Shown here in pieces: positions 47,602-58,801 of a stretch of DNA of 64,000 bases. A program made the position numbers and the translations under genes. How positions within the stretch are numbered: the first letter of the stretch is position 1; each line of letters starts with the position of its first letter. The notes below the pieces were generated by a model. It was not told the origin of the DNA, searched no databases, and saw only the letters and a program-made list of their open reading frames with translations. This stretch comes from Klebsiella sp. RHBSTW-00484 (GTDB taxonomy: Bacteria > Pseudomonadota > Gammaproteobacteria > Enterobacterales > Enterobacteriaceae), in NCBI RefSeq assembly GCF_013705725.1, contig NZ_CP055481.1, positions 558,001-622,000 of the forward strand. Direction: 5' to 3'.

Positions 47602-47955
47602 GATGTTGACCTCGTCGAATCTTTTTATTGGGGGTCTTTGTTTCGTGACCCTCATCACAAAATCAAGTATACACTAATCACTGAAAATATTAATACCGTG
47701 CTAATTGTTGTTCTTGTAAATAATTACAAAGAAATGTCTTCTTTATAACGTATAAGAATTAGAAATGTCAGGCTTTGGTCATGACTGACTTTTATAGTTA
47801 ATAAAATCATATGGATATGGTTATTTGATCTTTTGTGCGCTTCAGGGGGATTCATTAGGTAAAGGAATGTATAGAAGTGGAAAAGCACACTAAATGTTAA
47901 AGAAATGCTGATTTTTTGAGAGTAAACCCTCTGGAGTTAACCAGAGGGAAGAAGC
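47602..47955. other. yhcN-argR intergenic region
   Basis: 354 AT-rich bp without a gene. It should hold the yhcN promoter (leftward) near 47640-47720. A stem, CCCTCTGG/CCAGAGGG (47927-47948), lies just past the argR stop. No other feature is clear. Confidence 0.5.
47918..47948 (-). terminator. Possible argR terminator
   Basis: CCCTCTGG (47927-47934) and CCAGAGGG (47941-47948) form an 8-bp stem with a 6-nt loop. On the minus strand TTTACTCTCAAAAAA follows, so the T-tract is poor. Confidence 0.5.
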
Positions 47956-49778
<1,823 letters not shown>

Positions 49779-49796
49779 CATTTCACGAAAAGATAC

Positions 49797-49824
49797 GCCG
49801 GAACCTGTGTTCCGGCTTTTTTGT
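49797..49824 (+). terminator. mdh terminator
   Basis: GCCGGAAC (49797-49804), loop CTGT, GTTCCGGC (49809-49816) and six T form a strong intrinsic terminator. Confidence 0.93.
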
Positions 49825-49832
49825 CTATAGAA

Positions 49833-49858
49833 AACAACGCTCCCCTTCCGGGGAGCCT
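49833..49858 (-). terminator. degS terminator
   Basis: GCTCCCC (49839-49845) and GGGGAGC (49850-49856) form a stem. On the minus strand GTTGTTTTC follows. Confidence 0.7.
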
Positions 49859-49859
49859 G

Positions 49860-50921
49860 TTAATTGGTCGCCGGATATTCCTGTACGGCGATATGCAGGG
49901 TGATTTTCTTATCGTCACGCATAATCACCACCGGAATTTCCGAACCCGGGCGAATCTCCGCCACCTGATCCATCGTTTCCAGAGCTGACACTGCAGGTTT
50001 ATCGTTAACCGAAATAATCACGTCGTTGGCGCGGATCCCGGCCTGGGCGGCTGGGCCTTCCGGCGCAACATCATTCACCACGATCCCCTGAAGCTGATCG
50101 ATGCCGCCTCCGCCCTGAGCATGTAAAGGCGCAATTTCGCGACCGCTGATGCCAATGTAGCCGCGAATGACGCGACCATCGCGGATCAGCTTATCCATGA
50201 TCTTAGTTGCCAATTGGAAAGGAATAGCAAAACCGATCCCTTCAGGCGTTTCGCCATCGTTACTTTTATCAAATGACAGGGTGTTGATACCCATAAGTTC
50301 GCCCAGGGAGTTCACCAGAGCGCCACCGGAGTTACCGTGGTTGATTGAGGCATCGGTTTGCAGGAAGTTCTGGCGTCCGGTCGGGTTCAGGCCGATACGA
50401 CCGGTGGCACTGATAATCCCCTGGGTAATGGTTTGCCCGAGGTTATAAGGGTTACCAATCGCCAGCACCACATCACCGATATGCGGCACGCGTTTTGGGT
50501 TAATCGGGATGACCGGCAGGCCGCTACTGGCGTTGATTTTTAATACCGCCAGATCGGTGAGGGTATCTGAGCCAACCAGCAGCGCTTCAAAAACCCGACC
50601 ATCCTGCAACGCGACGATTATCTGATCCGCATCGTTGATAACGTGTTTATTCGTCAGAATGTAGCCACGTTGGTCCATTATCACGCCGGAACCAAGAGTT
50701 AGCTGATTTTGGCTGGTGTTGTTAAGGGCGCGGTTATACACGTTCACCACTGCAGGCGCGGCGCGGCGTACAGCAGGATTATAGCTGGCGGGGGATTCAT
50801 CCGCGCTATCGTATTGCGTGGTCGGCGAAAGCTGCCATTGGCGCAGCGAAGGCATAATGGCCAGCAGCAGACCCCCGACGATCAGGCCGATGAGTATCGA
50901 ACGTAAAAGCTTTCCAGACAT
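49860..50921 (-). CDS. degS: DegS, sigma-E pathway site-1 protease
   Basis: From ATG 50921 the product is 353 residues (E. coli 355). An N-terminal TM anchor (about 5-24) holds the protease in the periplasm. The catalytic triad is H93 (TNKHVIN), D123 (TDLAVL) and S198 (GNSGGA), followed by one PDZ domain (about 250-345). DegS senses misfolded porin C-termini through the PDZ domain and cuts RseA, releasing sigma E. It lies 86 bp after degQ. An in-frame ATG at 50978 would add a cysteine-rich stretch with no family match. Confidence 0.96.
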   Translation of the reverse strand: MSGKLLRSILIGLIVGGLLLAIMPSLRQWQLSPTTQYDSADESPASYNPAVRRAAPAVVNVYNRALNNTSQNQLTLGSGVIMDQRGYILTNKHVINDADQIIVALQDGRVFEALLVGSDTLTDLAVLKINASSGLPVIPINPKRVPHIGDVVLAIGNPYNLGQTITQGIISATGRIGLNPTGRQNFLQTDASINHGNSGGALVNSLGELMGINTLSFDKSNDGETPEGIGFAIPFQLATKIMDKLIRDGRVIRGYIGISGREIAPLHAQGGGGIDQLQGIVVNDVAPEGPAAQAGIRANDVIISVNDKPAVSALETMDQVAEIRPGSEIPVVIMRDDKKITLHIAVQEYPATN

Positions 50922-51007
50922 GATGCCGATATCGTTGATGGATGGACAGGCGCAGCATAACACGACTTGTCCGGACATCGCACTGCGCGCGATGTCCGGA
51001 AAGAGGC

Positions 51008-52375
51008 TTAGCGCAGCAGCAGATAGATACTTTCGTTGCCGCGAATGACGTTCAGCGCAATAACCGCCGGTTTGCTTTCCAGAACTTTCCTCAGCTCAGC
51101 GATGGAGTGTACTCGCTCGCGGTTGAGGCCGATAATAATGTCGTCTTTATGCAGACCCGCTTGCGCGGCAGGGCTTCCTTTATCCACGTTATCAATGGCG
51201 ACGCCTTTGGTCCCATCTTTCATCTGCCCATCGCTTAACGACGCTCCCTGCAAGGCAGGAATGATAAGTTCAGCGCTGGCGGTAGAAGAAGTGCTCTTAT
51301 CCAGCGTGACCTCGACCTCGACGGGCTTACCATCGCGCAGTAACCCTAGCTTCACTTTGGTCCCCGGTTCGGTGGTGGCAATACGCGAACGGAGTTCGGC
51401 AAAGCTGTTAAGCGATTTGCCATTCAAGCTAACGATAACGTCGCCAGATTTGACCCCAGCTTTAGCGGACCCCGAGTTCGGTAGAACCTCGCTGACGAAG
51501 GCACCGCGTTGAACATCAAGATTCATCGCTTTGGCGATATCCGCGCTCATTTCCATGCCTTTAATACCCAGCAGGCCGCGTTTGATTTCGCCAAACTGAA
51601 TAAGCTGCTGAGCGAGGGTTTGTGCCATATTGCTGGGGATGGCGAAACCAATACCGACGCTGCCGCCGCCTGGTGCCAGAATAGCGGTATTAATACCAAT
51701 CAACTCGCCGTTCAGGTTCAGCAGCGCGCCGCCGGAGTTGCCGCGGTTGATGGAGGCATCGGTCTGGATAAAGTTTTCCAGCCCTTCCAGGTTCAGGCCG
51801 CTACGGCCCAGAGCTGAAATAATCCCGGAAGTGGCAGTCTGCCCAAGGCCGAAGGGGTTACCGACGGCGACGGCGAAATCACCCACCCGAAGTTTATCGG
51901 AATCGGCGATAGCGATTTGCGTCAGATTGCTGGGCTTTTGTAATTGCAGCAGGGCGATGTCGCTTTGCTCATCGCTACCGATCAGTTTGGCATCGAACTC
52001 ACGGCCATCGTTGAGCTGGACGCTAATTTTCTGCGCCTGGTTGATGACGTGATTATTGGTCAACACATAGCCTTTCGCTGCATCGATGATGACGCCAGAA
52101 CCCAGACCTTCAAACGGCTGCGCCTGCTCTTGTGGGGCATTGTCGCCAAAATACTTCTTCAGCTCTTCCGGCATATTCTGTGCCGGAGAGGCCGTACCCT
52201 CAACCTGTACGCTCACCACCGCTGGCAACACTTTTTCCAGCATCGGGGCAAGGCTTGGCAATGCGCCCTGGCCCGGTACCTGTGTTGGTAATGACGCTGC
52301 AGCCGGAGGTAAGGCGGACAACGACAACCCAATGCTTAACGCTAACGCACTCAACAGCAAAGTCTGTTTCTTCAT
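51008..52375 (-). CDS. degQ: DegQ periplasmic serine endoprotease
   Basis: The 455-residue HtrA protein (E. coli 455) has a Sec signal peptide (about 1-27, AAA cleavage), the triad H109, D139 and S214, and two PDZ domains (about 258-350 and 365-455). It forms 6- to 24-mers that degrade or refold unfolded envelope proteins, overlapping in role with DegP. It precedes degS on the same strand. Confidence 0.97.
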   Translation of the reverse strand: MKKQTLLLSALALSIGLSLSALPPAAASLPTQVPGQGALPSLAPMLEKVLPAVVSVQVEGTASPAQNMPEELKKYFGDNAPQEQAQPFEGLGSGVIIDAAKGYVLTNNHVINQAQKISVQLNDGREFDAKLIGSDEQSDIALLQLQKPSNLTQIAIADSDKLRVGDFAVAVGNPFGLGQTATSGIISALGRSGLNLEGLENFIQTDASINRGNSGGALLNLNGELIGINTAILAPGGGSVGIGFAIPSNMAQTLAQQLIQFGEIKRGLLGIKGMEMSADIAKAMNLDVQRGAFVSEVLPNSGSAKAGVKSGDVIVSLNGKSLNSFAELRSRIATTEPGTKVKLGLLRDGKPVEVEVTLDKSTSSTASAELIIPALQGASLSDGQMKDGTKGVAIDNVDKGSPAAQAGLHKDDIIIGLNRERVHSIAELRKVLESKPAVIALNVIRGNESIYLLLR

Positions 52376-52547
52376 TAGATGCTGGCTCTCGTAACCTGAG
52401 GTGTATGGGAAACGTCCCGAATGGCCTGATGTTATTGAATTTTCGATCAGGTAACAATGTGGTCAATGTTTAAATTGTAGCCGGGATGAGAGATGGAGAC
52501 GGGCGCTGAGGGGGCGCCCGGACAATATTTTTACTGCCGCTGGAGGA

Positions 52548-52946
52548 TTAGTCGCGCTTCGCGCCACCGCGCAGCAGACCGGATGCGCCTTCAGAGTAGT
52601 CGCGTGGCATCTGGACCGGAGCCTGATCGTTACCGGCTTCCGACTCTTCCAGACGATTACGGAACGGATTGGCGTCCGCCATGCTCGCTGGCAGCAGGTT
52701 GCTGGAGCTTTTCGCCATATGCTGATACAGCTGGCGGTAGTCATGCGCCATATTATCGAGTAATTCAGCGCTGTGAGCAAAATGGCTTACCAGCTCTTCA
52801 CGGTACTCTTCCAGCTCTGCTTTATTCTTTTCCAGTTCGAATTGCAGCGCCTGTTGTTGGCGTAATTTGCGGTTACCAAAACGCATTGCCACGGCACCAA
52901 TGATAATACCGACGACTAGCCCAATTAGCGCATATTCCCAGGTCAT
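52548..52946 (-). CDS. zapG: ZapG (YhcB), division/envelope coordination protein
   Basis: From ATG 52946 the product is 132 residues, MTWEYALIGLVVGIIIGAVA, the E. coli length. The chosen ATG is 6 bp after GGGAG; an ATG at 52952 abuts the SD. One N-terminal TM (about 5-22) is followed by a cytoplasmic coiled coil (about 28-75) and a polar tail (DUF1043). It links division and envelope growth. It diverges from zapE. Confidence 0.93.
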   Translation of the reverse strand: MTWEYALIGLVVGIIIGAVAMRFGNRKLRQQQALQFELEKNKAELEEYREELVSHFAHSAELLDNMAHDYRQLYQHMAKSSSNLLPASMADANPFRNRLEESEAGNDQAPVQMPRDYSEGASGLLRGGAKRD

Positions 52947-53136
52947 GAACATCTCCCGTTGTTTTGTGGTTCCGTAGGGTGGCTGTTAGGCTCTCCGCCT
53001 GCGCCCGATAGTGCCACTATAACCGCTAATCCCACAGAAGTGGAATCCTGGCGTATCATCGCGTAGTGTAGAACGGCCTTTTTTTCGTCAATCGTGAGCT
53101 CCAGCATTACGGTTTTCAAGGAATAACAATAAGATC

Positions 53137-54270
53137 ATGCAAAGCCTGTCGCCAACATCGCGTTACCTTTCCGCTCTCAAAGAGGGCAGTCATCAGCCCG
53201 ACGACGTTCAGCAAGAGGCGGTTAGCCGCCTTGATACCATTTATCATGAATTGCAGAATAAGCCGTCTGTCGCGCCGCAAAACAATGGCGGTCTGCGGGC
53301 AAAATTCGGCAAGCTGTTGGGCAAGCGCGAGCCGGTTGCCGAAACGGTGGCTGTGCGCGGGCTCTATATGTGGGGGGGCGTAGGAAGGGGGAAAACCTGG
53401 TTGATGGATATGTTCTATCAAAGCCTGCCAGGTGGACGTAAACAACGTCTGCATTTTCATCGCTTTATGCTGCGTGTTCATGAAGAATTAACCCATCTGC
53501 AAGGGCACAGCGACCCGCTGGAGATAGTTGCCGACCGTTTTAAAGCCGAAACTGACGTGCTCTGTTTCGATGAGTTTTTTGTTTCTGATATTACCGATGC
53601 GATGCTGCTGGGCGGCTTGATGAAAGCGCTGTTCGCTCGCGGCATTACCCTGGTTGCCACGTCGAACATCCCTCCTGACGAGCTGTACCGTAATGGCCTC
53701 CAGCGCGCCCGTTTCCTGCCCGCTATTGACGCTATTAAACAGCATTGTGATGTAATGAACGTTGATGCCGGTATTGATTACCGTTTGCGCACGCTGACCC
53801 AGGCGCACCTGTGGCTGTCGCCGCTCAATACCGAGACTCAGCAACAAATGGATAAGCTTTGGCAGGCTCTGGCGGGCGCGAAGCGCGAGCAGACGCCAAC
53901 TCTGGAGATAAACCATCGTCCGTTGTCGACATTAGGGGTAGAAAATCAGACCCTGGCGGCTTCGTTTACGACGCTGTGCGTGGATGCGCGCAGCCAGCAT
54001 GATTATATTGCGCTCTCGCGATTGTTTCATACCGTGATGCTGTTTGATGTGCCGGTGATGACGTCGCTGATGGAAAGCGAGGCGCGGCGGTTTATCGCGT
54101 TGGTGGATGAGTTCTATGAACGTCACGTTAAACTGGTGGTCAGCGCAGCGGTGCCCCTGTATGACATTTATCAGGGCGAACGGTTGAAATTCGAGTTTCA
54201 ACGCTGTCTATCCCGCCTGCAGGAGATGCAGAGCGAGGAGTATTTGAAGCGAGAGCATTTACCGGGGTAA
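53137..54270 (+). CDS. zapE: ZapE (YhcM), FtsZ-associated AAA-type ATPase
   Basis: The 377-residue P-loop ATPase (E. coli 375, AFG1 family) shows Walker A GGVGRGKTWLMD (about 77-88) and Walker B DVLCFDEFFVSD (about 138-149). It destabilises FtsZ bundles during division under stress or low oxygen. It is divergent from zapG, a neat pairing of two division factors, and stands upstream of rplM-rpsI. Confidence 0.96.
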   Translation: MQSLSPTSRYLSALKEGSHQPDDVQQEAVSRLDTIYHELQNKPSVAPQNNGGLRAKFGKLLGKREPVAETVAVRGLYMWGGVGRGKTWLMDMFYQSLPGGRKQRLHFHRFMLRVHEELTHLQGHSDPLEIVADRFKAETDVLCFDEFFVSDITDAMLLGGLMKALFARGITLVATSNIPPDELYRNGLQRARFLPAIDAIKQHCDVMNVDAGIDYRLRTLTQAHLWLSPLNTETQQQMDKLWQALAGAKREQTPTLEINHRPLSTLGVENQTLAASFTTLCVDARSQHDYIALSRLFHTVMLFDVPVMTSLMESEARRFIALVDEFYERHVKLVVSAAVPLYDIYQGERLKFEFQRCLSRLQEMQSEEYLKREHLPG

Positions 54271-54292
54271 AACCGGGTACAAATCACATAAA

Positions 54293-54325
54293 GGGGTCGA
54301 TCTTTGACCCCGACTTCTCTATAAT
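54293..54325 (+). promoter_or_regulatory. rplM promoter region with inverted repeat
   Basis: TATAAT (54320-54325) is a perfect -10. A canonical -35 is not at the proper distance (TTGACC at 54304 leaves only 10 bp). The inverted repeat GGGGTC (54293-54298) and GACCCC (54306-54311) covers the -35 position. The leader to rplM is about 155 nt and would carry L13-mediated autoregulation. Confidence 0.55.
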
Positions 54326-54401
54326 CTTGCGACCCCACGTTACGAGAAGGTTTTTTTCCCAAAACTTTCTATGTGCCGGCATAGGCTATTCGAAGGGGTA
54401 G

Positions 54402-54917
<516 letters not shown>

Positions 54918-54929
54918 TCGGGATTATAG

Positions 54930-55325
<396 letters not shown>

Positions 55326-55355
55326 TTGTTTTCTGCTCACGCAGAACAATTTGCG

Positions 55356-55382
55356 AAAAAACCCGCTCCGGCGGGTTTTTTT
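55356..55382 (+). terminator. rplM-rpsI terminator
   Basis: ACCCGC (55361-55366), loop TCCG, GCGGGT and a T-run. A second stem, TTCTGC-TCAC-GCAGAA (near 55331-55346), precedes it. Confidence 0.92.
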
Positions 55383-55637
55383 ATGGATAAATCTGTCATT
55401 ATCCATACGGATCTGCCCTGTTCTTGCCACTTTTTCAGCATTTCCAGAATACCCTCACCACAATGCCTTCAAAATCTGGTAAACTATCATCCAATTTTCT
55501 GCCCAAATGCAGGTGATTGTTCATTTTTTGTTTAGATGATAAATGGAAATGATGTCACGCGAATGGGGTTTTTACATCTGGCTGACCATGCGTGGTCGGC
55601 AGCAGTACAATAATTCTGAATATACCTGGAGGTTTTC
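55383..55637. other. rpsI-sspA leader region
   Basis: 255 bp with no gene after the rpsI terminator. Near the end is a stem, GCTGACCA/TGGTCGGC (55581-55600), 37 bp before the sspA ATG and upstream of its SD (GGAGG). A promoter with -10 TAAACT (55480-55485) is possible, without a clear -35. Confidence 0.5.
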
Positions 55638-56276
55638 ATGGCTGTCGCTGCCAACAAACGTTCGGTAATGACGCTGTTTTCTGGTCCTACTGACATCTAT
55701 AGCCATCAGGTCCGCATTGTGCTGGCCGAGAAAGGTGTTAGTTTTGAGATAGAACACGTGGAGAAGGATAACCCACCTCAGGATCTGATTGACCTCAACC
55801 CGAATCAAAGCGTACCAACGCTTGTGGATCGTGAGCTCACTCTGTGGGAATCTCGCATCATTATGGAATACCTGGATGAGCGTTTCCCGCATCCGCCGTT
55901 AATGCCGGTATATCCGGTAGCTCGTGGGGAAAGCCGTCTGTACATGCAACGTATCGAAAAAGACTGGTATTCGCTGATGAATACCATCCAGACCGGTACT
56001 GCTGCGCAGGCTGATAATGCACGTAAGCAACTGCGTGAAGAATTGCAGGCGATTGCGCCAGTCTTCACCCAGAAGCCGTACTTCCTGAGCGATGAGTTCA
56101 GCCTGGTCGATTGCTATCTGGCACCGCTGCTATGGCGCTTGCCTGTTCTCGGTGTGGAACTGACTGGAACTGGCGCGAAAGAGCTCAAGGGCTATATGAC
56201 TCGCGTATTTGAACGTGATTCTTTCCTCGCTTCTTTAACTGAAGCCGAGCGTGAAATGCGCCTGGGTCGAGGCTAA
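55638..56276 (+). CDS. sspA: Stringent starvation protein A
   Basis: The 212-residue protein (E. coli 212) has a glutathione-S-transferase fold: thioredoxin-like domain (about 12-88, LFSGPTDIYSHQVRIVLAEK) and an all-helical domain. It lacks GST activity. It binds RNA polymerase and lowers H-NS levels in stationary phase and acid stress. sspB follows after 3 bp. Confidence 0.97.
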   Translation: MAVAANKRSVMTLFSGPTDIYSHQVRIVLAEKGVSFEIEHVEKDNPPQDLIDLNPNQSVPTLVDRELTLWESRIIMEYLDERFPHPPLMPVYPVARGESRLYMQRIEKDWYSLMNTIQTGTAAQADNARKQLREELQAIAPVFTQKPYFLSDEFSLVDCYLAPLLWRLPVLGVELTGTGAKELKGYMTRVFERDSFLASLTEAEREMRLGRG

Positions 56277-56279
56277 TCA

Positions 56280-56777
56280 ATGGATGTATCACAGCTGACG
56301 CCGCGTCGCCCGTATCTATTACGGGCGTTCTATGAGTGGCTGCTGGATAACCAGCTGACTCCGCACCTGGTCGTCGATGTGACGCTGCCGGGCGTACTTG
56401 TTCCAATGGAGTATGCTCGCGACGGACAAATCGTTCTTAACATTGCCCCGCGTGCTGTAGGTAATCTGGAACTGGCTAACGACGAAGTGCGTTTCAACGC
56501 GCGTTTCGGCGGTGTGCCGCGCAATGTCTCTGTACCGATGGCTGCTGTGCTGGCTGTGTATGCACGTGAAAATGGTGCGGGTACCATGTTTGAACCTGAA
56601 GCGGCCTACGATGAAGACGTCACCAGCCTGAATGATGACGAAGAATTGCCAGGCAACGACAGCGAAACGGTCATGTCGGTGATTGATGGCGATAAGCCAG
56701 ATAATCATGATGACGATCCCGATGATACGCCAACTCCGCCACGCGGTGGGCGCCCTGCGCTACGCGTCGTGAAGTAA
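56280..56777 (+). CDS. sspB: SspB, ClpXP adaptor
   Basis: The 165-residue adaptor (E. coli 165) has a folded substrate-binding domain (about 1-112) that recognises SsrA tags. A long acidic flexible linker leads to the ClpX-binding tail (RGGRPALRVVK). It delivers stalled-ribosome products and RseA fragments to ClpXP. It is translated with sspA. Confidence 0.97.
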   Translation: MDVSQLTPRRPYLLRAFYEWLLDNQLTPHLVVDVTLPGVLVPMEYARDGQIVLNIAPRAVGNLELANDEVRFNARFGGVPRNVSVPMAAVLAVYARENGAGTMFEPEAAYDEDVTSLNDDEELPGNDSETVMSVIDGDKPDNHDDDPDDTPTPPRGGRPALRVVK

Positions 56778-56784
56778 TCTCTAT

Positions 56785-56808
56785 CAGGCCCTTCGGGGCC
56801 TGTTTTCT
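56785..56808 (+). terminator. sspAB terminator
   Basis: CAGGCCC (56785-56791), tetraloop TTCG, GGGCCTG (56796-56802) and TTTT. The cUUCGg tetraloop adds stability. Confidence 0.92.
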
Positions 56809-56870
56809 GATCTCTGCAAAATTCTTGTGTTAAGATGGAACAGCCGTCACGTGCTGTCACAAATCACACA

Positions 56871-57662
56871 ATGGTCCCTATGAGCGCATTTGATCCACAA
56901 GCCGAAGATACTCCATCCTCCATTGGCAACAGTTTGGGCCGTCGTCCTTTGGCGCGCAAAAAACTGTCCGAAATGGTGGAAGAGGAGCTAGAGCAGATGA
57001 TCCGCCGACGGGAGTTTGCCGAAGGTGAACAACTGCCATCAGAGCGTGAATTGATGACGTTTTTTAACGTCGGGCGCCCCTCGGTACGTGAAGCGCTGGC
57101 GGCGCTGAAGCGTAAGGGATTGGTGCAAATTAGCAACGGCGAGCGGGCCCGCGTGTCCCGACCTTCAGCTGACACCATCATTGGCGAGCTTTCCGGCATG
57201 GCGAAAGACTTTTTGTCTCACCCCGGCGGTATCGCGCATTTTGAACAGCTACGCCTGTTTTTTGAATCCAGCCTGGTTCGCTATGCGGCAGAACATGCCA
57301 GCGACGAGCAGATCGAAAAGCTGATGCAGGCGCTGAAAATCAACAGCCAGTCGCTTGATGACAATGCGCTGTTTATCCGATCTGACGTCGAGTTTCACCG
57401 CGTGCTGGCGGAAATCCCGGGTAATCCGATCTTTATGGCTATTCACGTGGCATTGCTGGATTGGCTAATCGCCGCCCGGCCTGCGGTGCCAGAACGTGAT
57501 TTACACGAACATAATAGCGTGAGCTATCAACAACACATTGTTATTGTTGATGCTATTCGCCGTCGCGATCCTGATGAAGCCGATCGCGCCCTCCAAACCC
57601 ACCTCAATAGCGTCTCCGCCACCTGGCACGCCCTCGGCCAGAAAACACAACCACGTAAGTAA
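56871..57662 (+). CDS. nanR: NanR, GntR-family repressor of sialic acid genes
   Basis: From ATG 56871 the product is 263 residues, the E. coli length, with MVPMSAFD aligning to the known N-terminus. An in-frame ATG at 56835 would add 12 residues, and another lies at 56880; none has a strong SD. The winged HTH (about 45-105, [20 protein letters not shown]) is GntR/FadR type. The all-helical C-terminal domain binds N-acetylneuraminate with a metal site. It represses nanATEK through GGTATA repeats found at 57742. Confidence 0.94.
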   Translation: MVPMSAFDPQAEDTPSSIGNSLGRRPLARKKLSEMVEEELEQMIRRREFAEGEQLPSERELMTFFNVGRPSVREALAALKRKGLVQISNGERARVSRPSADTIIGELSGMAKDFLSHPGGIAHFEQLRLFFESSLVRYAAEHASDEQIEKLMQALKINSQSLDDNALFIRSDVEFHRVLAEIPGNPIFMAIHVALLDWLIAARPAVPERDLHEHNSVSYQQHIVIVDAIRRRDPDEADRALQTHLNSVSATWHALGQKTQPRK

Positions 57663-57667
57663 CCCTC

Positions 57668-57686
57668 ACGATCCTCCGGATCGTTT
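57668..57686 (+). terminator. Possible nanR terminator
   Basis: ACGATCC (57668-57674) and GGATCGT (57678-57684) form a stem ending in only TTT. It is weak. Confidence 0.45.
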
Positions 57687-57702
57687 AGTGAAGTAGATCG
57701 CA
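57687..57702 (+). promoter_or_regulatory. Candidate CRP site upstream of nanA
   Basis: AGTGA-AGTAGA-TCGCA has the CRP spacing and 8 of 10 conserved positions. The nan operon is known to be CRP activated in E. coli. Confidence 0.45.
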
Positions 57703-57741
57703 TTATAAGCGTTCTCTATTACGTTGCTGCTTAATTGATCT

Positions 57742-57764
57742 GGTATAACAGGTATAAAGGTACA
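57742..57764 (+). promoter_or_regulatory. NanR operator (three direct repeats)
   Basis: GGTATA (57742-57747), GGTATA (57751-57756) and GGTACA (57759-57764) lie just upstream of nanA. They match the direct-repeat NanR operator known in E. coli. The third repeat carries one substitution. Confidence 0.88.
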
Positions 57765-57798
57765 TAGTTAATCACACTAATATCACTACGAGGTTTAT

Positions 57799-58692
57799 AT
57801 GGCGGTCAATTTACGTGGAGTCATGGCGGCACTGCTTACGCCGTTCGATGGTCAGCAAAAACTGGATAAAGGGAGTCTGCGTCGGCTAGTTCGTTTCAAT
57901 CTGAGCCAGGGGATCGACGGGCTTTACGTGGGAGGCTCCACTGGTGAGGCCTTTGTGCAGAGCGGCGCTGAGCGGCAGGAAGTACTGGAGATTGTGGCGG
58001 AAGAGGCGAAGGGAAAAATGACGCTGATCGCCCATGTCGGCTGCGTGAGTACTCTTGAAAGCCAACAGCTGGCGCAGGCGGCGGCAAGCTATGGATACGA
58101 TGCCGTTTCTGCGGTGACGCCATTCTATTATCCGTTTAGCTTTGAAGAGCATTGCGCGCATTATCAGGCCATCATTGAGTCGGCTGATGGATTGCCGATG
58201 GTGGTGTACAACATCCCGGCCCTAAGCGGCGTTAAGCTGACGCTCGATCAGATCAATACTCTGGTGACCTTGCCGGGCGTCGGCGCGCTGAAGCAGACCT
58301 CCGGCGATCTTTACCAGATGGAGCAAATCCGTCGGGCTCATCCGGACCTGGTGTTGTACAACGGCTATGACGAGATCTTCGCTTCTGGCCTGCTGGCAGG
58401 TGCCGATGGTGGAATTGGCAGCACCTACAACATCATGGGGTGGCGTTATCAGGGGATCGTTCAGGCGCTAAAAGCAGGTGATGTCGCCAAAGCGCAACAC
58501 CTGCAGTGCGAATGTAACAAGGTTATCGATCTGCTGATTAAAACCGGCGTATTCCGTGGTCTGAAAACCGTGCTGCACTATATGGATGTTGTCGCTGAGC
58601 CGCTGTGCCGCAAGCCGTTCGCCCCGGTTGACGAACAATTCCTGCCGGAGCTGAAAGCGCTGGCTCAGCAGTTGTTGGCAGAGAAGGCGTAA
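57799..58692 (+). CDS. nanA: N-acetylneuraminate lyase
   Basis: The 297-residue TIM-barrel aldolase (E. coli 297) splits sialic acid to N-acetylmannosamine and pyruvate. Schiff-base K165 ([10 protein letters not shown]), Y137 (VVYNIPA) and the carboxylate-binding GSTGE loop (46-50) are present. It is the first gene of nanATEK-yhcH. Confidence 0.98.
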   Translation: MAVNLRGVMAALLTPFDGQQKLDKGSLRRLVRFNLSQGIDGLYVGGSTGEAFVQSGAERQEVLEIVAEEAKGKMTLIAHVGCVSTLESQQLAQAAASYGYDAVSAVTPFYYPFSFEEHCAHYQAIIESADGLPMVVYNIPALSGVKLTLDQINTLVTLPGVGALKQTSGDLYQMEQIRRAHPDLVLYNGYDEIFASGLLAGADGGIGSTYNIMGWRYQGIVQALKAGDVAKAQHLQCECNKVIDLLIKTGVFRGLKTVLHYMDVVAEPLCRKPFAPVDEQFLPELKALAQQLLAEKA

Positions 58693-58701
58693 CCGCAACT
58701 T

Positions 58702-58771
58702 GCCGGGGGGTTACGCTTGCCCGGCCTACATATTTTGACCGTAGGCCGGTAAGGCGAAGCCGCTACCCGGC
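58702..58771. repeat. REP pair (BIME) between nanA and nanT
   Basis: GCCGGGGGGTTACGCTTGCC-type and GTAGGCCGGTAAGGCGAAGC-type sequences face each other, both ending in the REP signature CCGGCCTAC/GTAGGCCGG. Such pairs fold into hairpins that stabilise upstream mRNA and bind gyrase or IHF. Here it could raise nanA over nanT. Confidence 0.8.
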
Positions 58772-58801
58772 ACAACAACAAAAAATTATCGGGAGAGTAA
58801 A

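Noticed and set aside
54304..54309. TTGACC as the rplM -35 box
   Set aside because: Only 10 bp separate it from the TATAAT at 54320, too short for sigma-70.
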